The notes: generated by a model not told the origin, from the letters alone. A DNA stretch of 64,000 nucleotides from Clostridiales bacterium UBA4039 (GCA_002382805.1 DGAD01000008.1:113387-177386), one strand, 5' to 3'. Positions 33,094-42,922 are shown, counted from the first letter of the stretch. Numbers and translations: made by a program.

Positions 33094-35715
33094 TTATCTG
33101 TTCAAAATTGCTGCATGTGCTGCTGCAAGACGTGCAATCGGCACACGGTATGGTGAACAAGACACGTAGTTTAATCCAACTTTATGACAGAAGTCAATTG
33201 TTGATGGATCTCCACCATGCTCTCCACAAATACCTAATTTAATGTTTGGACGAGTTTTACGTCCTTTTTCAACAGCCATTTCTACAAGTTGACCAACACC
33301 AGTTTGGTCTAAACGAGCAAATGGGTCAAATTCAAAAATACCTTTTTTATAGTAATCTTCTAAGAAGCTACCTGCATCATCACGAGAGAATCCAAATGTC
33401 ATTTGAGTTAAGTCATTTGTACCAAATGAGAAGAATTCTGCTTGCTCAGCAATTGCATCTGCTGTAAGCGCAGCTCTTGGAATTTCAATCATTGTACCAA
33501 TATGGTATTCAAGTTCAATACCTGATTGAGCAATAACTTCTTTAACAATGTTTTCAACAACGTCTTTAACATATGCTAATTCTTTAACTTCTCCAGCTAA
33601 AGGAATCATGATTTCTGGGATAACATTGAATCCTTTTTCTTTTTTAACTTCAACAGCTGCTTCGATAATTGCACGTGCTTGCATTTCTGCAATCTCTGGA
33701 TAAGTTACGGCCAAACGGCAACCACGGTGTCCAAGCATTGGGTTGAACTCATGTAAGCTGTCAACAGTTTCTTTTAATTCTTCAAATGTAAGTCCCATAT
33801 CTTTTGCTAAATCAGCAATGTCATCATCTTCATGAGGTAAGAACTCATGTAGTGGTGGGTCAAGAAGTCGAACTGTCATTGGACGATCTTCTAAAGCTTC
33901 ATACATTCCTTTAAAGTCAGCTTTTTGGAAAGGAATAAGTTGCTCAAGAGCCGCTTTTCTTTCTTCAACTGATTTTGATACGATCATCTTACGGATCTTA
34001 GGAATACGATCTTCTTCAAAGAACATATGCTCTGTACGGCAAAGACCTACACCTTCAGCTCCAAATTCAATCGCTTGAATAACATCTTTTGGACTATCAG
34101 CATTTGTACGAACTTTTAATGTACGTACTTTATCTGCCCATGCCATAAATGTTTGGAAGTCTCCACTGATTTCAGGATCAACTGTTTTTACATCTTCAAG
34201 GTAGATATTACCTGTTGAACCATCAAGTGAAATATAGTCTCCTTCTTTTACTGTTTGACCAGCAAGTGTAAAGGATTTTTCATCAGCAGCAATTTTAACA
34301 TCACCACAACCAGATACACAACAAGTACCCATACCACGAGCAACAACCGCTGCGTGAGAAGTCATACCTCCACGTACAGTTAAGATACCACGTGATGCAT
34401 CCATACCTTCAATATCTTCTGGTGATGTCTCTAAACGCACAAGGATAACACGCTCACCACGTTTTTTCGCAGCAACAGCTGTCTCTGCATTAAAGTATAC
34501 ACGACCTGCAGCAGCTCCTGGAGATGCTGGTAATCCTTTACCATATACTTTTGCATCTGCTAATGCTTTCACATCAAACATTGGGTGAAGTAATTGGTCT
34601 AATTGTTTAGGTTCAACTTTTAATAAAGCTTCTTCTTCTGTTACTTTTCCTTCTTTTACAAGATCAACAGCAATACGAAGAGCTGCTTGAGCAGTTCTCT
34701 TACCATTACGTGTTTGTAAGAAGTAAAGTTTTTTGTTTTCTATTGTAAATTCCATATCTTGCATGTCTTTGTAGTGATCTTCAAGACGGTTTGCAATATC
34801 TAAAAATTCTTTGTATACTTCCGGCATATCGTTTTCAAGACGCTCGATGTGCTCTGGAGTACGGATACCTGCAACAACGTCTTCACCTTGTGCATTTAAT
34901 AAGTACTCACCATAAATTCCCGGTTCCCCTGTTGATGGGTTACGTGTAAAGGCAACACCAGTTCCTGATGTTTCTCCCATATTACCATAAACCATAGTTT
35001 GAACGTTAACTGCAGTACCCCATTTACCTGAGATATCATTCATTCTTCTGTAAATTACCGCACGTTCGTTATTCCATGAACCAAATACAGCTTTAATTGA
35101 GTCTAACAATTGTGCTTTTGGTTCTTGAGGGAACTCTGTTCCTTCATGTTTTTTATAAAGTGCTTTGAACGCTTCAACAACTTCTTTTAAGTCATCTGCT
35201 GATAATTCTAAGTCACTTTCAAATCCTTTTGCTTCTTTAATATCATCAAGTACACGCTCGAATTGAGACTTTGGTAAGCCTTTTACAACGTCAGAGAACA
35301 TTTGGATAAAACGTCTGTATGAATCATATGCAAATCTTGGGTTTTCTGTTGCTTTAGCAAACCCTTCTACAACTTTATCATTCAGACCTAAGTTAAGAAC
35401 TGTATCCATCATTCCCGGCATAGATACTCTTGCACCTGATCGTACTGATACTAGTAATGGAGCGGAATTATCTCCGAAATTCTTTTCATTGATTTTTTCA
35501 AGTTCTGCAATAGCGTCATCAATTTGTGCTAACACTTCATCAGATAGCATTTCACCATCATCATAGTATTTAATACAAGCTTCCGTTGTCACAGTAAAAC
35601 CTTGTGGAATCGGAAGACCTAACTTGGTCATTTCAGAAAGGTTTGCACCTTTTCCTCCAAGTAGGTTTTTCATTGATTTGTCGCCTTCACTGAACATATA
35701 AACAAATTTGCTCAT
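33094..35715 (-). CDS. ppdK: Pyruvate, phosphate dikinase
   Basis: Interconverts pyruvate, ATP and phosphate with PEP, AMP and pyrophosphate. In anaerobic Clostridia it often runs toward pyruvate in glycolysis. The ATP-grasp domain opens with GGKGANLSEMTKLGLP. The swivelling domain has the phosphorylated histidine in GGMTSHAAVVARGMGTCCVSG near 455, and the C-terminal PEP/pyruvate TIM barrel ends with the catalytic Cys in NYVSCSPYRVPIARL near 855. 873 residues, complete. ATG with AGGAGG upstream and an extended -10 promoter; no neighbour in the same transcript. Confidence 0.98.
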   Translation of the reverse strand: MSKFVYMFSEGDKSMKNLLGGKGANLSEMTKLGLPIPQGFTVTTEACIKYYDDGEMLSDEVLAQIDDAIAELEKINEKNFGDNSAPLLVSVRSGARVSMPGMMDTVLNLGLNDKVVEGFAKATENPRFAYDSYRRFIQMFSDVVKGLPKSQFERVLDDIKEAKGFESDLELSADDLKEVVEAFKALYKKHEGTEFPQEPKAQLLDSIKAVFGSWNNERAVIYRRMNDISGKWGTAVNVQTMVYGNMGETSGTGVAFTRNPSTGEPGIYGEYLLNAQGEDVVAGIRTPEHIERLENDMPEVYKEFLDIANRLEDHYKDMQDMEFTIENKKLYFLQTRNGKRTAQAALRIAVDLVKEGKVTEEEALLKVEPKQLDQLLHPMFDVKALADAKVYGKGLPASPGAAAGRVYFNAETAVAAKKRGERVILVRLETSPEDIEGMDASRGILTVRGGMTSHAAVVARGMGTCCVSGCGDVKIAADEKSFTLAGQTVKEGDYISLDGSTGNIYLEDVKTVDPEISGDFQTFMAWADKVRTLKVRTNADSPKDVIQAIEFGAEGVGLCRTEHMFFEEDRIPKIRKMIVSKSVEERKAALEQLIPFQKADFKGMYEALEDRPMTVRLLDPPLHEFLPHEDDDIADLAKDMGLTFEELKETVDSLHEFNPMLGHRGCRLAVTYPEIAEMQARAIIEAAVEVKKEKGFNVIPEIMIPLAGEVKELAYVKDVVENIVKEVIAQSGIELEYHIGTMIEIPRAALTADAIAEQAEFFSFGTNDLTQMTFGFSRDDAGSFLEDYYKKGIFEFDPFARLDQTGVGQLVEMAVEKGRKTRPNIKLGICGEHGGDPSTIDFCHKVGLNYVSCSPYRVPIARLAAAHAAILNR

Positions 35716-35783
35716 TAAAGTTTCCTCCTAAAAAGATTGTGATTTGTAATTAGTATTACATTTATAGTAATAAGCTCGCTATT

Positions 35784-35792
35784 ATTATAACA
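35784..35792 (-). promoter_or_regulatory. Extended -10 promoter for ppdK
   Basis: Minus-strand TGTTATAAT, about 70 bp upstream of the ppdK start. No convincing -35 at the usual distance. Confidence 0.5.
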
Positions 35793-35912
35793 CAAACAAA
35801 TATTTATGAAAGTGTTTTTTTTGACAAACTTATTAGTTCGTTGGTAATTTGTGACTATTCTTCTATATTCGATGCTCTTCGAATACGCTCTCTAGATAAT
35901 CCTTACCTACAG

Positions 35913-37301
35913 CTAAAAAGTAAAATGTTTTTCAAAATACGCTTTTAAATCATCAATTTTTATTCTCTCTTGTTCCATTGAATCACGGTGGCGAATGGTT
36001 ACTGCTCCATCTTCAAGGGAATCAAAGTCATAGGTTATGCAAAAAGGTGTTCCGATTTCATCTTGTCGACGATAGCGCTTTCCAATTGATCCGCGATCAT
36101 CATATTCTGTATTATATGTTTTTGATAAAGTTGTAAATAGCTCTGTTGCTTGTTCTCCAAGTTTTTTTGAAAGCGGCATAACCGCTAGTTGTACTGGCGC
36201 TAATGCTGGGTGAAAACGTAAGACTTTTCGAGTATCTCCACCTTCAAGTTCTTCTTCATCATACGCTGCGCATAAGAATGCTAAGGTTACGCGGTCAGCT
36301 CCTAGAGAAGGTTCAATACAATATGGAATATATTTTTCCTTTTTTTGATCATCAAAATAGGTCATATCTTGACCACTTTGGGTTTGATGTGCTTTAAGAT
36401 CAAAATCTGTCCGATCAGCAATTCCCCAAAGCTCACCCCAACCAAATGGGAATAAAAATTCAATATCACTTGTTGCATTACTATAGTGCGATAGCTCTTC
36501 TTCACTATGATCGCGAATACGCATTTCTGCTTCTTTGATTCCAAGGTCTTGAAGCCATTTTATACAGAAGTTTTTCCAGTATTCAAACCATTCTAAATCA
36601 GTTCCTGGTTCACAGAAAAACTCAAGCTCCATCTGTTCAAATTCTCGGGTTCTAAAGGTGAAGTTCCCCGGTGTAATTTCATTACGGAAAGATTTACCTA
36701 CCTGTCCAATACCAAAAGGTATTTTTTTACGGGTTGTACGTTGTACATTTTTAAAGTTTACAAAAATCCCTTGTGCTGTTTCCGGGCGAAGATAAATCGT
36801 ATTCGATGCGTCTTCTGTAACTCCTTGGAATGTTTTAAACATTAAATTGAATTGTCGGATATCTGTAAAGTTATGTGCGCCACAACTTGGACAGTTGATA
36901 TTGTGTTCGTCAATATATGCTTTCATTGCTTCGTTGGACCATGAATCCACTGCGTCTTCCGGCTCAATGCCAGCTGCTTTCATGGATTCTTCGATTAATT
37001 GATCTGCCCGAAAACGTTCCTTACATTCTTTACAGTCCATTAGAGGATCGTTAAATCCACCAACATGACCTGATGCTACCCATACTTGCGGGTTCATTAA
37101 AAGCGCACAATCCACTCCAACATTATATGGACTTTCTTTGATGAATTTTTGCCACCACGCTTTTTTAACATTGTTTTTTAGTTCAACACCTAAAGGACCA
37201 TAGTCCCAAGTATTTGCCAAACCTCCATAGATTTCTGATCCAGGATAGACAAAACCTCTTGCTTTTGCTAAAGCAACAACTTTTTCCATTGTTTTTTCCA
37301 T
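35913..37301 (-). CDS. glyS: Glycyl-tRNA synthetase (homodimeric type)
   Basis: Class II glycyl-tRNA synthetase of the single-chain alpha2 type. The start [20 protein letters not shown] is typical, a zinc-type CKECKERF and CPSCGAH pair sits near 90-145, class II motif 2 is in [19 protein letters not shown], and the anticodon-binding domain forms the C-terminus ([14 protein letters not shown]). Start at the ATG at 37301 (MEKTMEKVV); an in-frame upstream start at 37391 would run through the T-box terminator. 462 residues, normal. Controlled by the T-box leader upstream, so expression should rise when uncharged tRNA-Gly accumulates. Confidence 0.97.
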   Translation of the reverse strand: MEKTMEKVVALAKARGFVYPGSEIYGGLANTWDYGPLGVELKNNVKKAWWQKFIKESPYNVGVDCALLMNPQVWVASGHVGGFNDPLMDCKECKERFRADQLIEESMKAAGIEPEDAVDSWSNEAMKAYIDEHNINCPSCGAHNFTDIRQFNLMFKTFQGVTEDASNTIYLRPETAQGIFVNFKNVQRTTRKKIPFGIGQVGKSFRNEITPGNFTFRTREFEQMELEFFCEPGTDLEWFEYWKNFCIKWLQDLGIKEAEMRIRDHSEEELSHYSNATSDIEFLFPFGWGELWGIADRTDFDLKAHQTQSGQDMTYFDDQKKEKYIPYCIEPSLGADRVTLAFLCAAYDEEELEGGDTRKVLRFHPALAPVQLAVMPLSKKLGEQATELFTTLSKTYNTEYDDRGSIGKRYRRQDEIGTPFCITYDFDSLEDGAVTIRHRDSMEQERIKIDDLKAYFEKHFTF

Positions 37302-37331
37302 AATTACTATATTCCTTTCTAAAAATAACAC

Positions 37332-37535
37332 AAAAAAAGCAATCCTACGCCCTAACAAGGGACGAATTGATTGCTCACTCCGCGGTTCCACCCTAATTGA
37401 TACAACTTGTATCCTCTTAGTTTTTATTGCTCAAAAGCGCCTTTCATCTGTTACTTGTCCTAGTTCACACCATCCTAGAATCACTGTATTCAAGCCAATC
37501 AAATTACTCTTCTTTCTCAATGCAATTATTATGTT
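37332..37535 (-). promoter_or_regulatory. Glycine T-box riboswitch with terminator, upstream of glyS
   Basis: The T-box sequence itself lies at 37381-37394 (minus strand AGGGTGGAACCGCG). It is followed by a terminator with an AGCAATC/GATTGCT stem (37338-37375) and seven T. Stem I closes on ATTGC/GCAAT around 37424-37525, and a GGC glycine specifier sits at 37439-37441 in the specifier-loop position, with an AGTA motif on the other strand of the loop. This accounts for most of the 306-base gap between glyS and the next gene upstream. Confidence 0.93.
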
Positions 37536-37549
37536 TTAAAATCACTTGA

Positions 37550-37579
37550 AGTATATCATATGTTTCATCAAGACGTCAA
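37550..37579 (-). promoter_or_regulatory. Promoter of the glyS T-box leader
   Basis: Minus-strand TTGACG, 18 bases, TATACT with a TGA extension, just upstream of the T-box stem I. Right distance for the leader start. Confidence 0.7.
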
Positions 37580-37607
37580 CCCGATAAAGTAAGACTATTG
37601 AATAATT

Positions 37608-38366
37608 TTATTCCAATAATTTTTTTACATATGCTTCGGTTCCATTTTCTGTAATCTGTTGAAGCGCTTGCTTATGAGGATAAGCCTCAACTGCTCCGAC
37701 GGATTGCTCTAGCGCACCAAACATTCGAAGTATTCGACTATGGGCATATTGATCGGTTTTAGATAATCCCTCCATTTGCTTTAGCTCAACTTGAACTTCT
37801 CCTAAACGTTGAACAATTTGAGCATACTCTTCATCCGAACGCTTCGTCGCATTTGAACTATCCATTAGGCTACTATAGTTCATAAGGTCTCCATACTTCG
37901 CCATGATTGCTTCAAGCTGATGATTGTATGTATTTGTTGTGACTTGACCTGCTTCAATGAATCCAGTCAGTTCATTTACTGCTGTCTCAAATTCCGACAA
38001 AGCCACTTGACTTTTTAAAAGCATATAATGATAATCTAGCAGTTCAATAAAAAGTTTTACACGCTTTTCATGTTCCTTATTCATATCTTCCATGACTTGA
38101 CGATGTATATTGGAAAACTCAAGCTCCAGTGTATCAAAATCTTTGTCTAAGGATTGAACAAATTCCGGATAATTCTCCATGGATGTGTTGGCTTCAAAAA
38201 AATCCCGTTCTTTTGAAATAGCGCTTGCCAATTCTTCGATAAGTGCTTCCATCATTTGTGATGTTCTAGACGCCCTTGTAGCTTCTTGATTCCAAAAAAA
38301 TCCGATGACGCCTAATCCTATTAATATAACACTGACTATCAGAATAATTGTCGTTTGTTTTTTCAT
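37608..38366 (-). CDS. Unknown protein with one N-terminal membrane helix
   Basis: I do not recognise a family. The 252 residues start with MKKQ and a strong membrane helix (TTIILIVSVILIGLGVIGFFW, about residues 5-25), then a largely helical, charged part likely outside the cell. There are no cysteines, no lipobox and no catalytic motif. The helices around 35-125 are amphipathic and resemble four-helix sensor or binding domains, but no signalling domain follows. It starts 3 bp after recO, so it belongs to the trpS-recO transcript. The trpS-recO-unknown-glyS order may be conserved in relatives. Confidence 0.8.
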   Translation of the reverse strand: MKKQTTIILIVSVILIGLGVIGFFWNQEATRASRTSQMMEALIEELASAISKERDFFEANTSMENYPEFVQSLDKDFDTLELEFSNIHRQVMEDMNKEHEKRVKLFIELLDYHYMLLKSQVALSEFETAVNELTGFIEAGQVTTNTYNHQLEAIMAKYGDLMNYSSLMDSSNATKRSDEEYAQIVQRLGEVQVELKQMEGLSKTDQYAHSRILRMFGALEQSVGAVEAYPHKQALQQITENGTEAYVKKLLE

Positions 38367-38369
38367 AAT

Positions 38370-39032
38370 TTATCCTTCGTCATCTAGTAATCCAACAAAA
38401 TCAAGAGATTTATAGTTACCGCCAATATAATAGTTAAAATATCGATCAATCACCCTTGTGATTTCTTCGAAACGCTGTTGCTCAATCCTAAAATGATATA
38501 ATCGTCCAATCTTAACCCGTTGCATAAAGCCCAAGATTGCAAGCGCTTCTTGGGATATCCCCGTCGCATCTTGTAACAAATCTGGTTCAAAGCCTAAAGT
38601 TGAAAGTGAACGAAATTCAAAGACGCGTCGAATCACTTCTGGTGTTTGGGTTTTCTTTTTTAGCGCTGTAAGGGTTGCATACAGCAGTCTTAATAATTCT
38701 TTATTTGGATCCATTTCTTGAATAACCTGTCCACAAACTTCTAAAAAATAGAGCCCATAATATAAACTTTTTAAATCTTCCCTTAGACTATAAAAGGTCT
38801 CCGTGATATCAACTTGCTTTAAGGTATAGCTGTTTTTTCCTTCATATAAATGAAATTCCCCAAAAACAAAGGGTTGCGTTCCTGCTAATAGGCTACTTTT
38901 AGAACGCTTAGCACCATTAGCAAAAACAACCATTTTCCCATAATCAATCGAAAAAAGCAAAATGCGCTTATCTTGTTCTTTTATGGGCATCTCATGCAGT
39001 ACGATCCCTTTGGTTTTAATCAGCGTTGGCAT
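38370..39032 (-). CDS. recO: DNA repair protein RecO
   Basis: RecFOR-pathway mediator that helps load RecA on SSB-coated DNA. The N-terminal OB fold is clear: TKGIVLHEMPIKEQDKRILLF and FANGAKRSKSSLLAGTQPFVFGEF. The helical C-terminal part follows. The protein is 220 residues, about 30 shorter than B. subtilis RecO, and the usual C-terminal zinc cysteines are absent. ATG with GAGGTGAGTAC upstream, 26 bp after trpS. Confidence 0.9.
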   Translation of the reverse strand: MPTLIKTKGIVLHEMPIKEQDKRILLFSIDYGKMVVFANGAKRSKSSLLAGTQPFVFGEFHLYEGKNSYTLKQVDITETFYSLREDLKSLYYGLYFLEVCGQVIQEMDPNKELLRLLYATLTALKKKTQTPEVIRRVFEFRSLSTLGFEPDLLQDATGISQEALAILGFMQRVKIGRLYHFRIEQQRFEEITRVIDRYFNYYIGGNYKSLDFVGLLDDEG

Positions 39033-39058
39033 GTACTCACCTCAATACTTTATATTGT

Positions 39059-40063
39059 TTATATTATGAAACCAACTTTTTTCTTTACTTTTCGAAGTGT
39101 CTTTTCTGCTAAATAGGATGCACGTTCACTATTGGTTCGAATGATATCATCAATATATTTTTTATCGTTCATCAATCGGTGAAATTCATCTTGGATTGGT
39201 TTTAATTCATTAATTGTTACTTCTGCAACGCTCTCTTTTAATTGTCCGTAATTTTTCCCTTCAAAAAAAGCCAATGCTTGTTCAACACTTTCACCTGTTC
39301 CACAGCAATATAAATCAATCAAGTTTTTGACCCCCGGTTGTTCTTCATTATAATTGATAATACCTACGGAGTCTGTAACTGCTCTTTTAATTTTATTGTT
39401 TAAAACATTCGGCTCATCGAGTAAGGACAAGGTTGCATTGGGATTGGCATCCGATTTTGACATTTTTGCACTTGGATCTTGTAAGCTCATAATTCGTGCG
39501 CCAACTTTCCCAAAATATGGTTCCGGTATAGTAAACGTATCGCTAAAAGTATGATTAAATCGTTGGGCTATGTCTCTTGTTAATTCCAAGTGTTGCTTTT
39601 GATCTGCTCCAATTGGGACAACATCGGCTTGAAACAGTAGAATATCTGCTGCCATTAACACCGGATATGTATATAACCCAGCATTGATATTACTTTCATT
39701 TTTTAAGGATTTCTCCTTAAATTGCGTCATTCTATTAAGTTCTCCCATGTATGTAAAACATCCTAATATCCATGAAAGTTCTGCATGTTGCCGCACGTGT
39801 GATTGGGGATAGATAATGTTTTTTACCGGATCTAATCCAGTGGCGATATATAAGGCCACTAGCTCTCGAGTGCGGTGTCTAAGTTTTGCCGGTTCTTGTC
39901 TAACGGTAATCGAATGCAAGTCAACTACACAATAAATGCTTTCATACATGTCTTGCATTTGAGCCCAGTTTTTTAATGCACCATAATAATTTCCAATTGT
40001 AATGTTTCCAGATGGTTGTACACCACTAAAAATACGTTGTTTCTTTTCAACTACTTCACTCAT
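39059..40063 (-). CDS. trpS: Tryptophanyl-tRNA synthetase
   Basis: Class I synthetase of 334 residues. The HIGH-type motif reads PSGNITIGNYYG near residue 17, and the KMSKS loop is AKMSKSDANPNATL near 200. AAD-type DIAQRFNHTFSDTF and the C-terminal helical region are normal. No T-box precedes it, unlike many Firmicutes trpS genes; a clear SigA promoter does. First gene of the trpS-recO-unknown transcript. Confidence 0.97.
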   Translation of the reverse strand: MSEVVEKKQRIFSGVQPSGNITIGNYYGALKNWAQMQDMYESIYCVVDLHSITVRQEPAKLRHRTRELVALYIATGLDPVKNIIYPQSHVRQHAELSWILGCFTYMGELNRMTQFKEKSLKNESNINAGLYTYPVLMAADILLFQADVVPIGADQKQHLELTRDIAQRFNHTFSDTFTIPEPYFGKVGARIMSLQDPSAKMSKSDANPNATLSLLDEPNVLNNKIKRAVTDSVGIINYNEEQPGVKNLIDLYCCGTGESVEQALAFFEGKNYGQLKESVAEVTINELKPIQDEFHRLMNDKKYIDDIIRTNSERASYLAEKTLRKVKKKVGFII

Positions 40064-40131
40064 TTTTGCACCTCTTTTTTATTTTCGTTCTATCCTATAG
40101 GCTAAAGCCTTCTATAATGACAATTGAGACA

Positions 40132-40160
40132 ATTTTAGCATATAGTCCAAATACTGTAAA
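40132..40160 (-). promoter_or_regulatory. Promoter for trpS-recO
   Basis: Minus-strand TTTACA, 17 bases, TAAAAT with a TGC extension, about 70 bp upstream of trpS. Confidence 0.75.
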
Positions 40161-40188
40161 GATTCTAATTTATTTTCGCTACGTTTAA

Positions 40189-40197
40189 TGCTATACT
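40189..40197 (+). promoter_or_regulatory. Extended -10 promoter for the phosphoesterase gene
   Basis: TGCTATACT on the plus strand, about 48 bp upstream of the ATG. The -35 region (TTTATT) is weak. Confidence 0.5.
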
Positions 40198-40244
40198 ATA
40201 AGTTGTACTATCTAAAACACGCTTAACATTTTGAAAGGATTTTT

Positions 40245-40973
40245 ATGAAAATACTTGTTGTTGCAGATGAAGAATCCACTTACCTATGGGATTATTATGA
40301 CGAAAAACTCTTTAAGGATATCGATTTGATTATCTCTGCCGGAGATCTCAAATCAAAATACCTTTCATTTTTAACAACGGTTTCCGGTCTTCCTGTATAT
40401 TATGTTCCCGGAAATCATGACTATCAATATGAAACACAGCCTCCTTATGGTTGTGATAACATTGATGACCGTATTTTTGCGCACAAAAATCTACGTATCC
40501 TTGGACTCGGCGGTTCATTTCGTTATAAGTCAGGACCCTATCAATACTCCGAAAGAGAAATGCAGCGACGCATTCGTCACCTAAATGTTATGATACGACA
40601 ATTTGGTGGGGTAGACATTCTCGTAACCCATGCCCCTGCTCTTGGCCATGGTGATGGAGACGATTTATGTCACCGTGGATTCGATGCATTTAATAAATTC
40701 ATTGAAAAATATGCCCCTTCGTATTTTATTCATGGCCATCAACATTTGACATACTCTAGAAGCATTCAACGCCTCTCAAAAATAAAGGATACGAATGTTA
40801 TTAATGGATATAATTACTATCTTTTTGAATATGAAAACAATAATAAGCAGCTTAATGAAATGAATTTTTTCCAAAAGCTGCTTAATACTATTGTCTTTTA
40901 TTTTAAATATTCTAGAACGCCCATTATGAAAAATTATCGTGCCTATAAAAAATATCTCAAGAAAAATCAATAA
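40245..40973 (+). CDS. Calcineurin-like metallophosphoesterase
   Basis: 242-residue protein with the dimetal phosphoesterase signature: AGDLKSKY (GD) near 32, VPGNHDYQYE (GNHD) near 57, LVTHAPALGHGDGD near 127 and IHGHQHLTYS (GHxH) near 163. The substrate is unknown; members of this family act on nucleotides, cyclic nucleotides or phosphoproteins. The first metal-site DxH motif is partly replaced (VVADEES at the N-terminus), a deviation seen in some subfamilies. The C-terminal 50 residues are basic and aromatic, possibly membrane-peripheral. Its 3' end overlaps the convergent BMP-domain gene by 7 bp. Confidence 0.85.
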   Translation: MKILVVADEESTYLWDYYDEKLFKDIDLIISAGDLKSKYLSFLTTVSGLPVYYVPGNHDYQYETQPPYGCDNIDDRIFAHKNLRILGLGGSFRYKSGPYQYSEREMQRRIRHLNVMIRQFGGVDILVTHAPALGHGDGDDLCHRGFDAFNKFIEKYAPSYFIHGHQHLTYSRSIQRLSKIKDTNVINGYNYYLFEYENNNKQLNEMNFFQKLLNTIVFYFKYSRTPIMKNYRAYKKYLKKNQ

Positions 40974-42922
40974 CGCTTTTTTACACTCATAAGTTCTAAT
41001 AAGGGATGATTTTTTTCTAACACATTAATGGATGGAATAGAACCTAATACTCCATCAACAAACCAATTCATTGTTAAGATATCACTTGGATGCAGCGTCT
41101 TACCTGGGGCCAACTTTTCATTACCTTTTTGGTCAATTAGCGGCCCACGAAACGGATGATATTCTCCTTGCATAATCATCATTTTCATAAACTCAACGGA
41201 CTCACATAAAGAAGAAGGAATACTTGTTTGGGAATAAAAAATGTCAACAACTTCTGTATCCATTCCCCACCAATAGTTGATAGCCTTATCCGTAGCTCCC
41301 ATCGTACTAGAAAGGCGATTATAGGAACCATTCATAATATTGCGAACGATTTTTTCATAGAATTCTCCCCAGTTCCACATCGGTGTCGCCAAATAATTTC
41401 TACGTTCACTTTGTGATTCTTCATCAACAAAATAGATTCCAGAATTGTTAAGCTTTGATGTTGATTTTGACGATTCCTGATGCGAGATGATGTCGACGCC
41501 CATATCCATTAACTGCCGATTAATATCATAGGTTTCTTCTGAAAAGTCCGTCTTATAATTAGTAACCCATTTCACTTGGACACTCGCGTAAGGATTGACA
41601 AAACGCGCCCCCAATGTGAACGCATTAATGCTACTAATCACTTCCGGTATTGGATACGTGACAACATAACCCAAATTATTGGTTTTTGTCATTGCTCCAG
41701 CAATCATTCCCACCAAAAAATTCGGTTCATAAAAACGCCCAAAATACGTTCGTACATTTTTTGAAGAAAAATTTTCCGAGCAATTTAAGAACTTAATATT
41801 ACGGTATTCAACGGCTGCTTTTAGCGTTTGATTAATAAAGGTCGGACTGGTCGTAAAGATAACATCAAACCCTTCATCAGCCGCTTTTTTGATATGTTCA
41901 TATGCACCCTCATCTTCTGGCACATCATTAAATGCCTTTGTTTCAATCTGTCCCTTAAAGACATCTTCTAGATGTAGGCGTCCGATTTCATGGCCATAAG
42001 TCCACACCGATTTTTCAGAAGATTTTGAATGTATAAATGCAATACGTATATCCTTCATTGTTGATGCAAAATTAGTTAGTCCATCTAAAAATGAACGCTT
42101 CTCAACACCGTCTGAGTCAATTTCAAGCGCAACCTGCTCTTCATTGGAAAGAAGCTCAAGTTCCGTCCAAATATTTTTCAAATCTTTTTGAACGTCTTCT
42201 GCCCCTTTGCTCTCAATCTCTGGATATATCTCTAAATACTTGACCAACGCATCGGCTGTTGTAATTTCTAAATTATTGCCACCTAGGTCATGATATATTT
42301 TGCGAAAACGATAGTAGATGGACTCAAAAGTACTTAATCTCTTAATCCATTTATGACGTACAAGTAATGTGTATAATTGATTAAACCCATCTTTTTTTGA
42401 CATCCACAAATAGTTTATTTTTGTTTTTTTATAGAACTCTAAAAACTCATAATAAATCACTATGGTTTCATCTTCCGGATCATATTTAGGTATAATTCGC
42501 GTCACATCTGCCGTAATTAATACTGCATCATAATATTTTAAGACAGACACCCGTTTATTGCCTTCTTCAACATAAAACCAATTCAAATATTCGTATACCT
42601 TGATTGCATCACGAATTCCCTCATTTAAATGCGCTTCGCATAAATTAGTCCATTTCGAACCAAATTCTGTTTTTCTTAATAGCAAAGGCATAAAATTAGG
42701 TGCAAATGAGGATGCGCGTCCAATTGTTTTTGTTCCTTTTATTTTACGTATCGGAATCTCCATCGTTCCAAGGTAAACCTCAGATACCACGGATTCCTTT
42801 GCTGTTATTGTATCTAATGCCGGTAAGTATGGATTTTTACCACTAAACTTATGGCTGTTATGCTCTTTTAACCCTTTTTTTCTTGCATTTTCATACAAGT
42901 TCAGAATCTCTTCACGCATCAT
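40967..42922 (-). CDS. ParB-like domain fused to a BMP (basic membrane protein) domain, cytoplasmic
   Basis: 651 residues, no signal peptide and no lipobox. Residues about 45-145 resemble a ParB/sulfiredoxin-like fold: VYLGTMEIPIRKIKG, then YVEEGNKRVSVLKYYDA (ParB box 1 type, GxxR-like), then a VTRIIPKYD strand. A helical linker follows. From about 289 the protein is a Bmp/PnrA-type periplasmic-binding fold: IRIAFIHSKSSEKSVWTYGHE, FDVIFTTSPTFINQTLKAA, FYEPNFLVGMIAGAMTKTNNLGYVV, DINRQLMDMGVDII, GATDKAINYWWG. BMP proteins usually are surface lipoproteins that bind nucleosides for an ABC importer; none is nearby and this one stays inside the cell. AAAGGA fits the second ATG (42919) better than the first. 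Role unknown. Confidence 0.75.
   Translation of the reverse strand: MMREEILNLYENARKKGLKEHNSHKFSGKNPYLPALDTITAKESVVSEVYLGTMEIPIRKIKGTKTIGRASSFAPNFMPLLLRKTEFGSKWTNLCEAHLNEGIRDAIKVYEYLNWFYVEEGNKRVSVLKYYDAVLITADVTRIIPKYDPEDETIVIYYEFLEFYKKTKINYLWMSKKDGFNQLYTLLVRHKWIKRLSTFESIYYRFRKIYHDLGGNNLEITTADALVKYLEIYPEIESKGAEDVQKDLKNIWTELELLSNEEQVALEIDSDGVEKRSFLDGLTNFASTMKDIRIAFIHSKSSEKSVWTYGHEIGRLHLEDVFKGQIETKAFNDVPEDEGAYEHIKKAADEGFDVIFTTSPTFINQTLKAAVEYRNIKFLNCSENFSSKNVRTYFGRFYEPNFLVGMIAGAMTKTNNLGYVVTYPIPEVISSINAFTLGARFVNPYASVQVKWVTNYKTDFSEETYDINRQLMDMGVDIISHQESSKSTSKLNNSGIYFVDEESQSERRNYLATPMWNWGEFYEKIVRNIMNGSYNRLSSTMGATDKAINYWWGMDTEVVDIFYSQTSIPSSLCESVEFMKMMIMQGEYHPFRGPLIDQKGNEKLAPGKTLHPSDILTMNWFVDGVLGSIPSINVLEKNHPLLELMSVKKRY

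Noticed and set aside
35840..35912. Inverted repeat ATTCGA/TCGAAT downstream of glyS as terminator
   Set aside because: Only a six-base stem and no T-run on the minus strand; too weak to call.
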